From Capronia americana (lineage: Eukaryota; Ascomycota; Eurotiomycetes; Chaetothyriales; Herpotrichiellaceae), in contig JADWQD010000019.1 of the NCBI GenBank assembly GCA_016110215.1, positions 310,001-374,000 of the forward strand: a stretch of DNA of 64,000 nt. Reading direction: 5' to 3'. The notes below the pieces were generated by a model, which made no database searches, was not told the DNA's origin, and worked only from the letters and a program-made list of their open reading frames with translations. Positions 56,474 through 64,000 of this stretch are shown in pieces. Both the position numbers and the translations under genes were made by a program. Each line of letters begins with the position of its first letter. Within the stretch, counting starts at the first letter, position 1.

Positions 56474-57496
56474 ATGTCCAAACCTTCCTCGAAGCCCAAG
56501 TTCGAAGTGCGTGGCTACTCGGACCATAAAACTCCCGCTCCTGCCTCCCCGTCCGCCAGTATCATCCTCGTCTCGCCGTCCAACGAAATCCTGCTTCTTC
56601 ACCGCGTCCAAACCTCCAGCGCATTCCCGTCGGCGCACGTCTTCCCCGGCGGAAACCTCGAGGCCTCTGATGGTGAAGTCCCCTCCGACCCAAAGGATGT
56701 GAACCGACATAAGGATTCGCTCGCCTACCGCACCGGCGCCATCCGCGAACTCTTCGAGGAAACGGGGATCCTCCTTGCTCGGTCGTCCAGCTCGGCGAAA
56801 TCCCTCCTGCGGATCTCGCGCGAGACGCGAAAGGCCGGCAGACAAGCTGTCCACGGCAACAAGTTACAATTCAAGGAATGGCTTGCCCAAATCTCCGGGC
56901 CGGATGCCGTGCTAGACACAGACCGTCTGCTACCGTTCACGCACTGGGTCACTCCGCCCAACGTGCCCAAGCGGTTCACGACCCAGATGTACATATACTT
57001 TGTGGACCCGTCCGAGCAGGGCAACCCGAGTGTTCATGCCACGGCGGACCGGATTGAGACGATGGCGCCGGAGTGGAGGAGGGCGAGGGATTGGTTGAGT
57101 ATGGCGCGGAGTGGGCAGGTCATCCTGTTTCCGCCACAATTTCTGCTGTTGTACCTCGTGTCTGAAACATTAGATGGGCCGGGGGAGGGCAAGGAGGACG
57201 TGCTCAGGAAAAGGGAGGTTTTGAAGAAGAGGATTGAAACAGAGGGTCATCCTGTGCCCTGGAAGGACAAGTTCATCAGTCCCATCGGGATGAGCTTCGG
57301 GGAGGACGGACGGTCCGTTCTGGCGCTGGACAAACCCGGCCCGGAGTTGAAAGGCAGCGGACTGAAGGGTGACGAGGAGTATGTTGTGCTTGTGAAGTTC
57401 AACAAGGAGGGGCCAAGAGATGTAGAGGTTGGGTTGAGAAAAGAGGTTCTGAAGGAGAGGAGGGAGAAGGGCGTTGACAAGGGGAGCAAATTGTAG
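56474..57496 (+). CDS. Nudix hydrolase, NUDT7/NUDT19-like
   Basis: A single exon of 340 residues from ATG 56474 (MSKPSSKPKFEVRGY). The frame extends upstream to 56015, but that part is not Nudix-like. The Nudix fold is seen from SIILVSPSNEILLLHRV, then HVFPGGNLE (Gly59-Gly60), an insertion, and RELFEETGILL (residues ~91-101), which carries the catalytic Glu residues of the Nudix box. The long insertion between the FPGG and REL segments and the overall length fit the NUDT7/8/19 group, which hydrolyses coenzyme A and acyl-CoA, often in peroxisomes or mitochondria. The C-terminus ends GSKL, which resembles a peroxisomal PTS1 (SKL) signal. It is convergent with SSU72; the 3' ends are 154 bp apart. 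Confidence 0.9.
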   Translation: MSKPSSKPKFEVRGYSDHKTPAPASPSASIILVSPSNEILLLHRVQTSSAFPSAHVFPGGNLEASDGEVPSDPKDVNRHKDSLAYRTGAIRELFEETGILLARSSSSAKSLLRISRETRKAGRQAVHGNKLQFKEWLAQISGPDAVLDTDRLLPFTHWVTPPNVPKRFTTQMYIYFVDPSEQGNPSVHATADRIETMAPEWRRARDWLSMARSGQVILFPPQFLLLYLVSETLDGPGEGKEDVLRKREVLKKRIETEGHPVPWKDKFISPIGMSFGEDGRSVLALDKPGPELKGSGLKGDEEYVVLVKFNKEGPRDVEVGLRKEVLKERREKGVDKGSKL

Positions 57497-57650
57497 AATC
57501 CGATAGAGTTAAGGACACAATAGAGATGTGCATTAGAGCAATCGAACTGACATATCCTATTGCCATCAGTCATGTTCAACTCCGCCAGCGCCGTCGCTAA
57601 ATCGAGCAACAATCGTCCCTCATCAGTTCTAACTGTGGTTGCTCCTAGCG

Positions 57651-58616
57651 TTAAAACCACGACAGCGTCCACAAAGCCGGCAGATTTGGCCACCGCTCCT
57701 GCCACCGAGCCAGGATCTCGGGTACCTTCTCATCGAAGCTCATTCTCGCAGCTCCTGTGCCATTCTCCCAACCTTGGGCACCGCCAATCTTCCGCTCCTG
57801 GATCGCTGCTTCATTCAAGCTGTCAGCCAACTCCAAGATCGCCCCCCCTCCCACTAGCGCTTCTTCGTGATTGTCTTTGATGTCGATGTTGAATACATGC
57901 ACCGGCCTGTTCAAGGGCGCCCCGCGATCCAAGAGGTTGTCCACCACAGCATCCCAGCATCGTTCCTCGCATGTGAAAATCACATCCACCACACCGCCTT
58001 CGGCGCCCATGGCGCCTTTGTCGCCGCGATTGAGGGCTTCCATCCTCGGGTTCCCGACGACCCAATCATGAAACCGTTCCGGACCCCACTTGATCTTGCG
58101 ATTCCGATCCAACATATTTAAGATGCCGTTGTTCCTATACAGCCGCGCATCCTGCGCATTGAGTTCCTCGTACATCTTGGTATAACTTGTTGTGTTGAAG
58201 TTATATACCTGCGGCTGCGAAATGCTAGGCCCAGGGAGGCGGACGTAGGATCCCGTGCCGAAGGATATTACTGGGTAGGCGTGGGAGGACGTGGACAGGC
58301 GAAGGTGTGCTTCCATGGAGCGGTTGTTGTTGGAGGCGCACACGGTGCAGAATTTCAATTTGAAGCCATCGTCGGCAGAGGAAGGGGCTTCGGAGGGAGC
58401 GGGTGCTGATGCTGATGCTGTTGTAGTAGTTCTTGGGGGGGAATCGACATTGCCGTCGAGAAATGGCGACGTTGTTGGTCCTGGCTGTACTGGCGGTTCA
58501 ACTGGGACAGGCGTCGCAGCTACGGCGGGAGCGGCAGGAGGTTGTGATATCGATGCAGCGGGTTGAGGGGTTTGTGTGCGTGCCTGGAGGCGGGCACGTC
58601 GAGGGTCGACAGACAT
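57651..58616 (-). CDS. SSU72: Ssu72 RNA polymerase II CTD phosphatase
   Basis: A single exon of 321 residues from ATG 58616. An ~85-residue Pro/Ala/Thr-rich N-terminal extension, absent from yeast Ssu72, precedes the phosphatase core. The signature FCTVCASNNNRSM contains the CX5R loop with Cys93 as nucleophile, Arg99 and Ser100. Other landmarks are PVISFGTGSYVRLPGPS, QPQVYNFNTTSYTKMYEEL, RNNGILNMLDRNRKIKWGP, FTCEERCWDAVVDNL, HVFNIDIKDNHEEA and the C-terminal ALWTLSWF. Ssu72 removes Ser5 and Ser7 phosphates from the polymerase CTD as part of the cleavage and polyadenylation factor. It acts in the nucleus. It is convergent with the Nudix gene and divergent from the SH3-protein gene. Confidence 0.96.
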   Translation of the reverse strand: MSVDPRRARLQARTQTPQPAASISQPPAAPAVAATPVPVEPPVQPGPTTSPFLDGNVDSPPRTTTTASASAPAPSEAPSSADDGFKLKFCTVCASNNNRSMEAHLRLSTSSHAYPVISFGTGSYVRLPGPSISQPQVYNFNTTSYTKMYEELNAQDARLYRNNGILNMLDRNRKIKWGPERFHDWVVGNPRMEALNRGDKGAMGAEGGVVDVIFTCEERCWDAVVDNLLDRGAPLNRPVHVFNIDIKDNHEEALVGGGAILELADSLNEAAIQERKIGGAQGWENGTGAARMSFDEKVPEILARWQERWPNLPALWTLSWF

Positions 58617-59823
58617 GATAAATAGACGCTGTTATTGCGGTACGGTGATCATATTCGTTGCTGTTCGTGTTTGTCAGTACGACGTCCTAGAGTTGTTCAA
58701 GTCACAGATGAAGTTAAAGATGAGGCAGTTCAGATGTTTTAAGTTGCGTATTGTGGATGTCCGCAGCATGAACTAGGACAGCTCCAATATGGTAATCATC
58801 ACGTTATGAAAGTGGCACATCATGCAGTGAGTGGGAAGTGACTTGCCATCAAAAATGTGTTAGAAGATTGGAAACTGGCGCATCTGAATTCCAAGAACGA
58901 TGTCGCTTCGATCGTCTAGTGAGCTGTTCAAAATTTCGGCTCAAGGTTGTGTTGCTATTCCGTGATGTCGGACTTCTCGGTCGACGGGCAAAAGAGATGT
59001 GCTATTTCTCGAAAACGTAGCTGGGCTCCTCTGTTGATGGCTTGTGGAAAGTCGATGTCGGTGGTGTGTGAAATTCGTCCCGATATGCGAGCTAACCAAC
59101 TCCATGGAATGTGAAACTCGTCTTTTCCTATGCCGAACTCGGCCACCTGAAACACTTGTGGGGAGCCGTCAGCGGCTTGTGGTTGGACTCAGGCTGCCAG
59201 CCTTAACCGGTGGGCTACTCTACCAATTCGACTTCCCATCCATGGTGGCTTCCCACAGCAACCGGCTTGACTCGATGAATTCCATCAATTCTGGTGACTC
59301 CCTATTCACTGCGCAGCTCGACAGCTTCTCTTCATACCGCCGTCCCCTAGCTGCGCTGACCATCTGGAGACAACGCGCCATTGCATGACTTGGGTGCTCT
59401 TCTAATCTTCCCTCTGGGGCATGGGGCTATATTTAGATCCGGCGTATTTCTTGCAGTCTCGCCTTTCTCGCCTCGCCTAATTGCTCGTCTGGGGAGAACC
59501 GTCCTCGTTCTTCTTTCTACAATTCCTAATCAACATCATCTTCAGCGCCTGCAGCTAGCTTCTTCACGGGTCTGCGACTTCCATCCTTTCATTCCGCCTT
59601 CTTTCCTCATAAGCGCGCGCTGTTGTCCGATTATCCAGATTCACCGCCGCCATTGGTACTTTTGACACTCAATTAGCCGCCCGCCTTTCGAAGCCCCTCG
59701 CGCTGCCGTCGTGGCAGTAGACGCGCCTCGACCGCCAAATTCAGTCCTTCTATTCTTCTTGCTCGGGCTTCTCTCTTCTCGCCCTCGACATCTGGCGACG
59801 GGTCTACCTCTCCTTCGGTCAGC
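58617..59823. promoter_or_regulatory. Divergent intergenic region of SSU72 and the SH3-protein gene
   Basis: This 1.2-kb gap holds no supported gene. The right ~350 bp (from about 59470) is CT-rich, as expected for the leader of the plus-strand gene. Confidence 0.5.
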
Positions 59824-61152
59824 ATGGCCACAATCACAGCCTCACCTCCCACGATGTCTCCTCCTTTGGCAGCGCAAACCACCTCTCCTCCTCAGCTCCC
59901 TCCTCTGATCACTACCACCTCGACTCCGCGGCGGACGAGTGCACAAAGACCAACATCATACGCTGACAGGCGGATGTCGTCCTTCTCCACAAACTCCAAG
60001 GCTTCGCATCAGCCGCAGTCTCGGCCAGCGTCGCATGTCTTTCCTGCCTTCCACTCGAGTCTACCCTATACTGTCGTGCGAGACTTTGCATACTTTACCA
60101 CACATCCTCTACACTACGGGCCTCCTCCTAACTCATCGGGCCTGTCAACGCCGGCCAGCGAGTCAAGGAGATTATCGGATCCTGCAGTATCGACATGGGA
60201 GGATTCGAGAGGACCGTGGTCTGCACCTCTTCCATGGATCACAGAAACGAACTTTGGTGGGTTTAGTAGGGACCGGTTACCCGCAATGAGCTTCAAAGAC
60301 GATGGGCCGCCTTATAGCGAAGACGAGGACATCCAGTCTCCCATTGTGACTACCAGCCGACATAAAAAGCGTAAATCCAACGAGCGCGGGAGATCCCCTG
60401 GAGCAGCAGGTCCCACTCGCGGGTTCATGGTCAGTGGCTCCGTTCATCCCGAAGATGGACCTGGCGAAGCCGTTGAGACACTCAACAACAATGCGCTGCG
60501 CTTCCCTTATGGACCACAACATCGCGATTCGAATTTTGCCAAACCGTTACAACGGAATGCACCTCAATACGCCCCAGAAGAGCATGTGTCGGAAGATGAA
60601 TCTTCAGACGCTGATGACGATGCGCGGTTCTCAAAGGACTACTCCTTCACCATCGCCAGCCCCGATGAGGAAATGCATGGCAAGGCTGTTGCACTGTTTG
60701 ATTTCGAGAGCGAGCACCAAAATGAGTTACCGCTCAAAGAAGGGCAGATAATCTTAGTGTCTTATCGACATGGTCAGGGCTGGCTGGTGGCTGAAGACCC
60801 TCGGACAGGCGAAAGCGGACTTGTACCAGAAGAGTTTGTGCGCCTGGTTAGGGATATTGAGGGCGGCTTGCATGGCTTGAACTCCGTAACGCTCGAGGGT
60901 GATGGAAATATAAACGAAATTGTCAGCCCCGTCTCGACCGAACCGAGTTCGATGAACACGCCAGTACCGAACAATCACGAATTCCCTCCGCAACAGACCA
61001 AGTCTAGCAACGGTGAAAAGCATCCTCCGGTGCAGTCAAGCTTTTCTACCAGCAGTCGCGATTTCAGTCCATACCCTTTACCCGGCAAAGGCGAGGATGG
61101 TGCTGTTAGGGAGAGAGAAAGGGATAAGGATAGACAGGTAGATGCGAGCTGA
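59824..61152 (+). CDS. SH3-domain adaptor protein, Nbp2-like
   Basis: A single exon of 442 residues from ATG 59824. An ~280-residue disordered, Ser/Thr/Pro-rich N-terminus contains VRDFAYFTTHPLHYGPP and a Glu/Asp-rich stretch (EDESSDADDDARF). One SH3 domain lies at ~286-342: KAVALFDFESEHQNELPL, KEGQIILVSYRHGQGWLVAE and SGLVPEEFVRLV. The ALFDF, ExE and GLVPEEFV features are canonical. The GQGWLVAE block and the surrounding layout match the Nbp2/Skb5 group, adaptors that bring a PP2C phosphatase to stress and cell-wall MAP kinase modules. A disordered, charged C-terminus follows. An Srk1-type kinase gene is in the same window, but not as a neighbour. The orthology is likely rather than certain. 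Confidence 0.85.
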   Translation: MATITASPPTMSPPLAAQTTSPPQLPPLITTTSTPRRTSAQRPTSYADRRMSSFSTNSKASHQPQSRPASHVFPAFHSSLPYTVVRDFAYFTTHPLHYGPPPNSSGLSTPASESRRLSDPAVSTWEDSRGPWSAPLPWITETNFGGFSRDRLPAMSFKDDGPPYSEDEDIQSPIVTTSRHKKRKSNERGRSPGAAGPTRGFMVSGSVHPEDGPGEAVETLNNNALRFPYGPQHRDSNFAKPLQRNAPQYAPEEHVSEDESSDADDDARFSKDYSFTIASPDEEMHGKAVALFDFESEHQNELPLKEGQIILVSYRHGQGWLVAEDPRTGESGLVPEEFVRLVRDIEGGLHGLNSVTLEGDGNINEIVSPVSTEPSSMNTPVPNNHEFPPQQTKSSNGEKHPPVQSSFSTSSRDFSPYPLPGKGEDGAVRERERDKDRQVDAS

Positions 61153-61938
61153 CGCCTCCGCAAATTTCAGGGGGTTGGCAACTATCTCGATGAATGGATC
61201 AGGATCAGGCTCGTTCATCGACCGAGGCACCAAACACTGGGGATCTGGAACGAATCAGTCTGTCTTGTCCGGGGGATGACAACAGCTATGATAAACTTTA
61301 TTCGATAATGTGTTGTATGATATGATATCCCATCGATGTCAACAAGATGACGGCAGCCTCCCGAAACGAGAGCTATCGAGTTGGTATCAAACACGCCCTT
61401 GGGCGACGTTGAGAATAACCCCTGGGGTGGAGGAGGATGCGTAAATGAGAGCACTGACGCGCTAGAGTGCGCCAGGACCAATGTGAAGACCATGGCCCTT
61501 ACTGAACTGGAGACCTACATCCTACATCTACATGTTGTCTACCAGGGCGGTTTTTCTTTCCCTTGCTTCTACTCACGAAACTTCCACTCCTCCTTTGCGG
61601 GACGTCTTCCAAGCACATTATAGCACAGTGGCTTCCTGTCCCGTAAAGCCAGCAGCTAGACCTATAGAGATCCGGGTATCCCAAGAATTGTTCAATACCA
61701 CAAGGGACTTTACACAGCGGGGCTTGTTCCGACACCTCAAACAATGGTGGCTAGCTACTGTACTTCCAGCCTTGTTGTGACACGACATGACGGTCAAATT
61801 AAATGTACCGTCATTCAAGGCTTCGTGATCCCCGCACTGCGCGGCCACCTCCACCGCCGACTTTTTTTTTGGCTCAATCCAGTCCGTTCAGTTCGTAGTA
61901 CTCCGTACCTCTTCTTTCAACACCCACTACTTCTTGCA
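61153..61938. other. Intergenic region, no supported gene
   Basis: A 786-bp gap between two plus-strand genes. It contains GTACTCCGTAC at 61898-61908, 31 bp before the RRP7 start, and a T-run at 61862-61870. The open frame from 61744 is in frame with RRP7, but its upstream part is not conserved-looking. Confidence 0.5.
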
Positions 61939-62829
61939 ATGGTTAAACCACCTCGCGAAGTAGCCGGCTTCATTGCCCTGCCCCTGCATCTACCGAAGAC
62001 GGAGGCCTTTCCCCGAGACACAACGCACTACCTCTACCTGAAGCCGCACGACCCCAAAGTACCCGAAGAAGAAGCGCCGCGGTCTTTGTTCCTCGTTAAC
62101 ATCCCCGTCTCCACGACTGAACCTTTACTGAAAGATCTATTCACCGTAAAACTGGAAGGAGGACGAATTGAGAGGGTCCACTTCTCAGATACCACGTTGG
62201 GGAAGAGTCATGCACCAGCCACGAAAAGTCGCAAGCGGAAGAGAATGACGGTGGAAGAAATAGAGGCAGGACTGGACACATATTCCCTGCCGAAGTTGTT
62301 TGACATGGAGATCCACGAGAGCGGTGCCGCAGCTGTCGTCGTCTTCGTGGACCGACCGAGCATGGAGCTCAGTTTGAAAACTGCCCGTCGAGCCGCGAAA
62401 CAAGGCACACCGATCTTGTGGGACGCGGGACCCGATGCCCCATCCCTGGGTCTGGCACGGTATGAACGGCACAAACAGCAGCAATTCCCATCGCGAAGAG
62501 ATCTCCTCAGGTCAGTCAACGCATACATGACTGCGTACTCAGCTCTCGAGGAGGTGCGCTCCCGTGAGAGCGCACGGAAACGTGCCGAACCAGATGAAGA
62601 TGGTTTTGTGACAGTCACGCGCGGTTCGAGGGGTAGCGTGCGCATGGATGAGGCGAGGGAGGTCGCAGAGCGGCAGAAGGAGAAATCTAAAGGATTGGAG
62701 GACTTCTATCGCTTCCAGACAAGAGAACGGAGGAAGTCGATGCAGGAGGATATGGTCAAGAGGTTCAACGAGGATAAGATGAAGGTGGAAGAGATGAGGA
62801 AACGGAGGAGGAGTGTGGGGGAAAGTTGA
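61939..62829 (+). CDS. RRP7: Ribosomal RNA-processing protein 7
   Basis: A single exon of 296 residues from ATG 61939 (MVKPPREVAGFIALPLHLPK). The N-terminal half is the atypical RRM-like domain of Rrp7 (HYLYLKPHDPKVPEEEAPRS, LFLVNIPVSTTEPLLKDLF) with a KSRKRKRM basic patch. The C-terminal Rrp7 domain starts about residue 190 (RRDLLRSVNAYMTAYSALEE) and ends with a charged helix (DFYRFQTRERRKSMQEDMVK). In yeast Rrp7 belongs to the UTP-C/CURI assembly and is needed for 18S rRNA maturation and small-subunit assembly in the nucleolus. An in-frame extension to 61744 exists but carries no Rrp7-like sequence, so I start at 61939. Confidence 0.93.
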   Translation: MVKPPREVAGFIALPLHLPKTEAFPRDTTHYLYLKPHDPKVPEEEAPRSLFLVNIPVSTTEPLLKDLFTVKLEGGRIERVHFSDTTLGKSHAPATKSRKRKRMTVEEIEAGLDTYSLPKLFDMEIHESGAAAVVVFVDRPSMELSLKTARRAAKQGTPILWDAGPDAPSLGLARYERHKQQQFPSRRDLLRSVNAYMTAYSALEEVRSRESARKRAEPDEDGFVTVTRGSRGSVRMDEAREVAERQKEKSKGLEDFYRFQTRERRKSMQEDMVKRFNEDKMKVEEMRKRRRSVGES

Positions 62830-63277
62830 GGTTCGCGTCGCCGGTCTTTCGAGTGAGAGGTCTACCGTGGGAATCTCGACGACCATCTTGGGTTTTCCCA
62901 ATGCTGTCATGTGGTGAGTGTTACCTTCCTCCTTCATCTTCTGTTGCATGACGAGGCAGCTGGGGCCAGATTAGCGTTCCTGTCCAGTGGTCGGAGGTCA
63001 TTCTTCAACCCTGGCCTCCCCGGATGCAATGCCTAAAACAACCAGCCAATCCAACTTCTCAACCATATCTGATGTCTCAATTTACACTTCTATGACCAAG
63101 GTTGCACAGGGTACAAATATCATACTGACTTGTCCATTCTTAGTTATATACACGTTCAGAAGAGTTTAACTCACACATTGGTTAGTACATGCATGACTCG
63201 AGGAACCCTGTACACAGCCGCCATGTCGCAAATATCCTAGATTCTGAAACGAACTGGCACCGAGCTCATAACGAGGA
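62830..63277. other. Convergent intergenic region
   Basis: A 448-bp gap between the 3' ends of RRP7 and the HET-like gene; nothing is recognised in it beyond likely termination signals. Confidence 0.5.
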
Positions 63278-64000
63278 TCATATCAACACCGTCGACTCCA
63301 AGTCCCGCCCGAACCGATACGGGTCACCATGCATCAAACCATGTACATATGCCTCCCCCACAAGACGATGTTGCCTTCCAGGCCTCGTCCCACTTCCCTC
63401 CACTTCCTTGACCGGCTGAAGAATATATGGCACCTTTCCACCACCGAGGACCCAGACCTCGTCACCGACGCGGAGAGCTTTCGGCCCGGTACCGAGGAGC
63501 ATCATCCCATTTGTTCGAAACACGCGCCGCATTCTACCCGAGCCGTTCTCGATGTCATAGTGCAATTGGGCGAGATCAATCGGCGTGTACGAATTCGAGG
63601 ACAGCATATTCTCCACCAATGCCGTCAGACGCTTTCGGTAGAAGGAGATATTGTACGGCGAGTCACCCGGCTCCGACTCTATCAAGCTGCGCCAGTCTGG
63701 GTTTGTGAGCACTGAGAGTGGAGTCGAGTGCGGTTGAAACTCCGAATCTTCAGAAGACCATGGCCGCAGACGATGTCGGATTTGCAAGTTGAGAATGTAG
63801 TCGAAGAAAAGAGGGCCACATTCAGGAGGAGCGGGATGTTGACGGGCATATGTGTTTGTTGTCAGCGTCCGCCAGAGCACATCGATGCGTGATATCGGAA
63901 CGCCTTTGATTGAGGGAAGAGGATATGGACTTGGTAGATGCGACACCATGTTCACAATGCTGGCCCACGGCTCCCCTGCATCGGTGGCTTCGTGTGGCAT
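63278..64000 (-). CDS. HET-family protein, C-terminal part, cut by window edge
   Basis: 240 residues are visible and the frame is open to the right edge, so the N-terminal HET domain lies outside. The visible part matches the C-terminal region of fungal HET proteins: ISRIDVLWRTLTTNTYARQH, CGPLFFDYILNLQ, RRVFRTNGMMLLGTGPKALR, VGDEVWVLGGGKVPYILQPV and, near the end, LVGEAYVHGLMHGD. The last motif (G-x-YVHG-M-G/H-D/E) is the usual close of this family. The Met at the very edge may be internal. It is convergent with RRP7. It is a separate gene from the HET protein at 36829-38857, and their C-termini do not resemble each other. Confidence 0.85.
   Translation of the reverse strand: MPHEATDAGEPWASIVNMVSHLPSPYPLPSIKGVPISRIDVLWRTLTTNTYARQHPAPPECGPLFFDYILNLQIRHRLRPWSSEDSEFQPHSTPLSVLTNPDWRSLIESEPGDSPYNISFYRKRLTALVENMLSSNSYTPIDLAQLHYDIENGSGRMRRVFRTNGMMLLGTGPKALRVGDEVWVLGGGKVPYILQPVKEVEGSGTRPGRQHRLVGEAYVHGLMHGDPYRFGRDLESTVLI

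Noticed and set aside
59150..59240. tRNA-like GGTTAAGGCTGGCAGCCTGAGTCC on the minus strand
   Set aside because: No proper B box, acceptor stem or cloverleaf could be formed.

Overview
This window is nuclear DNA of a filamentous ascomycete (Pezizomycotina). The reasons are short GT-AG introns (about 47-80 nt, many with a CTRAC-like branch site), HET-domain genes, DUF6590 genes, a fungal indoleamine 2,3-dioxygenase, an Srk1/Rck2-type kinase and a fungal IQGAP. The exact order cannot be fixed from sequence alone. No prokaryotic, organellar, rRNA or tRNA genes were seen.

Positions 1-26,900 are gene-poor. Almost all recognisable coding sequence there lies in three copies of one two-gene module. 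Each module has an unrecognised coiled-coil protein on the minus strand (4853-6571, 12187-13888, 20698-22431) and, head-to-head across a 0.8-1.2 kb promoter region, a DUF6590-domain protein on the plus strand (7438-8743, 14716-16200, 23591-25531). Modules are separated by 3.4-4.5 kb without clear genes. The paralogues are very diverged but keep order, orientation, architecture and short C-terminal signatures. Several true starts are hidden in small 5' exons, which I reconstructed. This triplicated divergent module is the main candidate for an undescribed system.

Positions 26,967-34,330 are transitional: a three-exon unknown gene, a DJ-1/PfpI-family gene, a C2H2 zinc-finger-like gene, a probable decayed gene, a ~79-bp minisatellite that is stop-free in all three minus frames, and a spaced ATTAACGAAAATCG array.

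Positions 34,333-64,000 are mostly conserved, denser genes: indoleamine 2,3-dioxygenase (tryptophan to kynurenine), a HET-domain protein with a Ser/Arg-rich insertion, a monocarboxylate-type MFS transporter, an Srk1/Rck2 stress kinase preceded by a hypothetical gene, IQGAP (cytokinesis), IMP dehydrogenase (GMP synthesis) divergent from IQGAP, a NUDT7/19-like Nudix hydrolase convergent with the Ssu72 phosphatase, an Nbp2-like SH3 adaptor, the ribosome-biogenesis factor Rrp7, and a HET-family gene cut by the right edge. These are ordinary housekeeping or signalling genes with no sign of a shared pathway or biosynthetic cluster.
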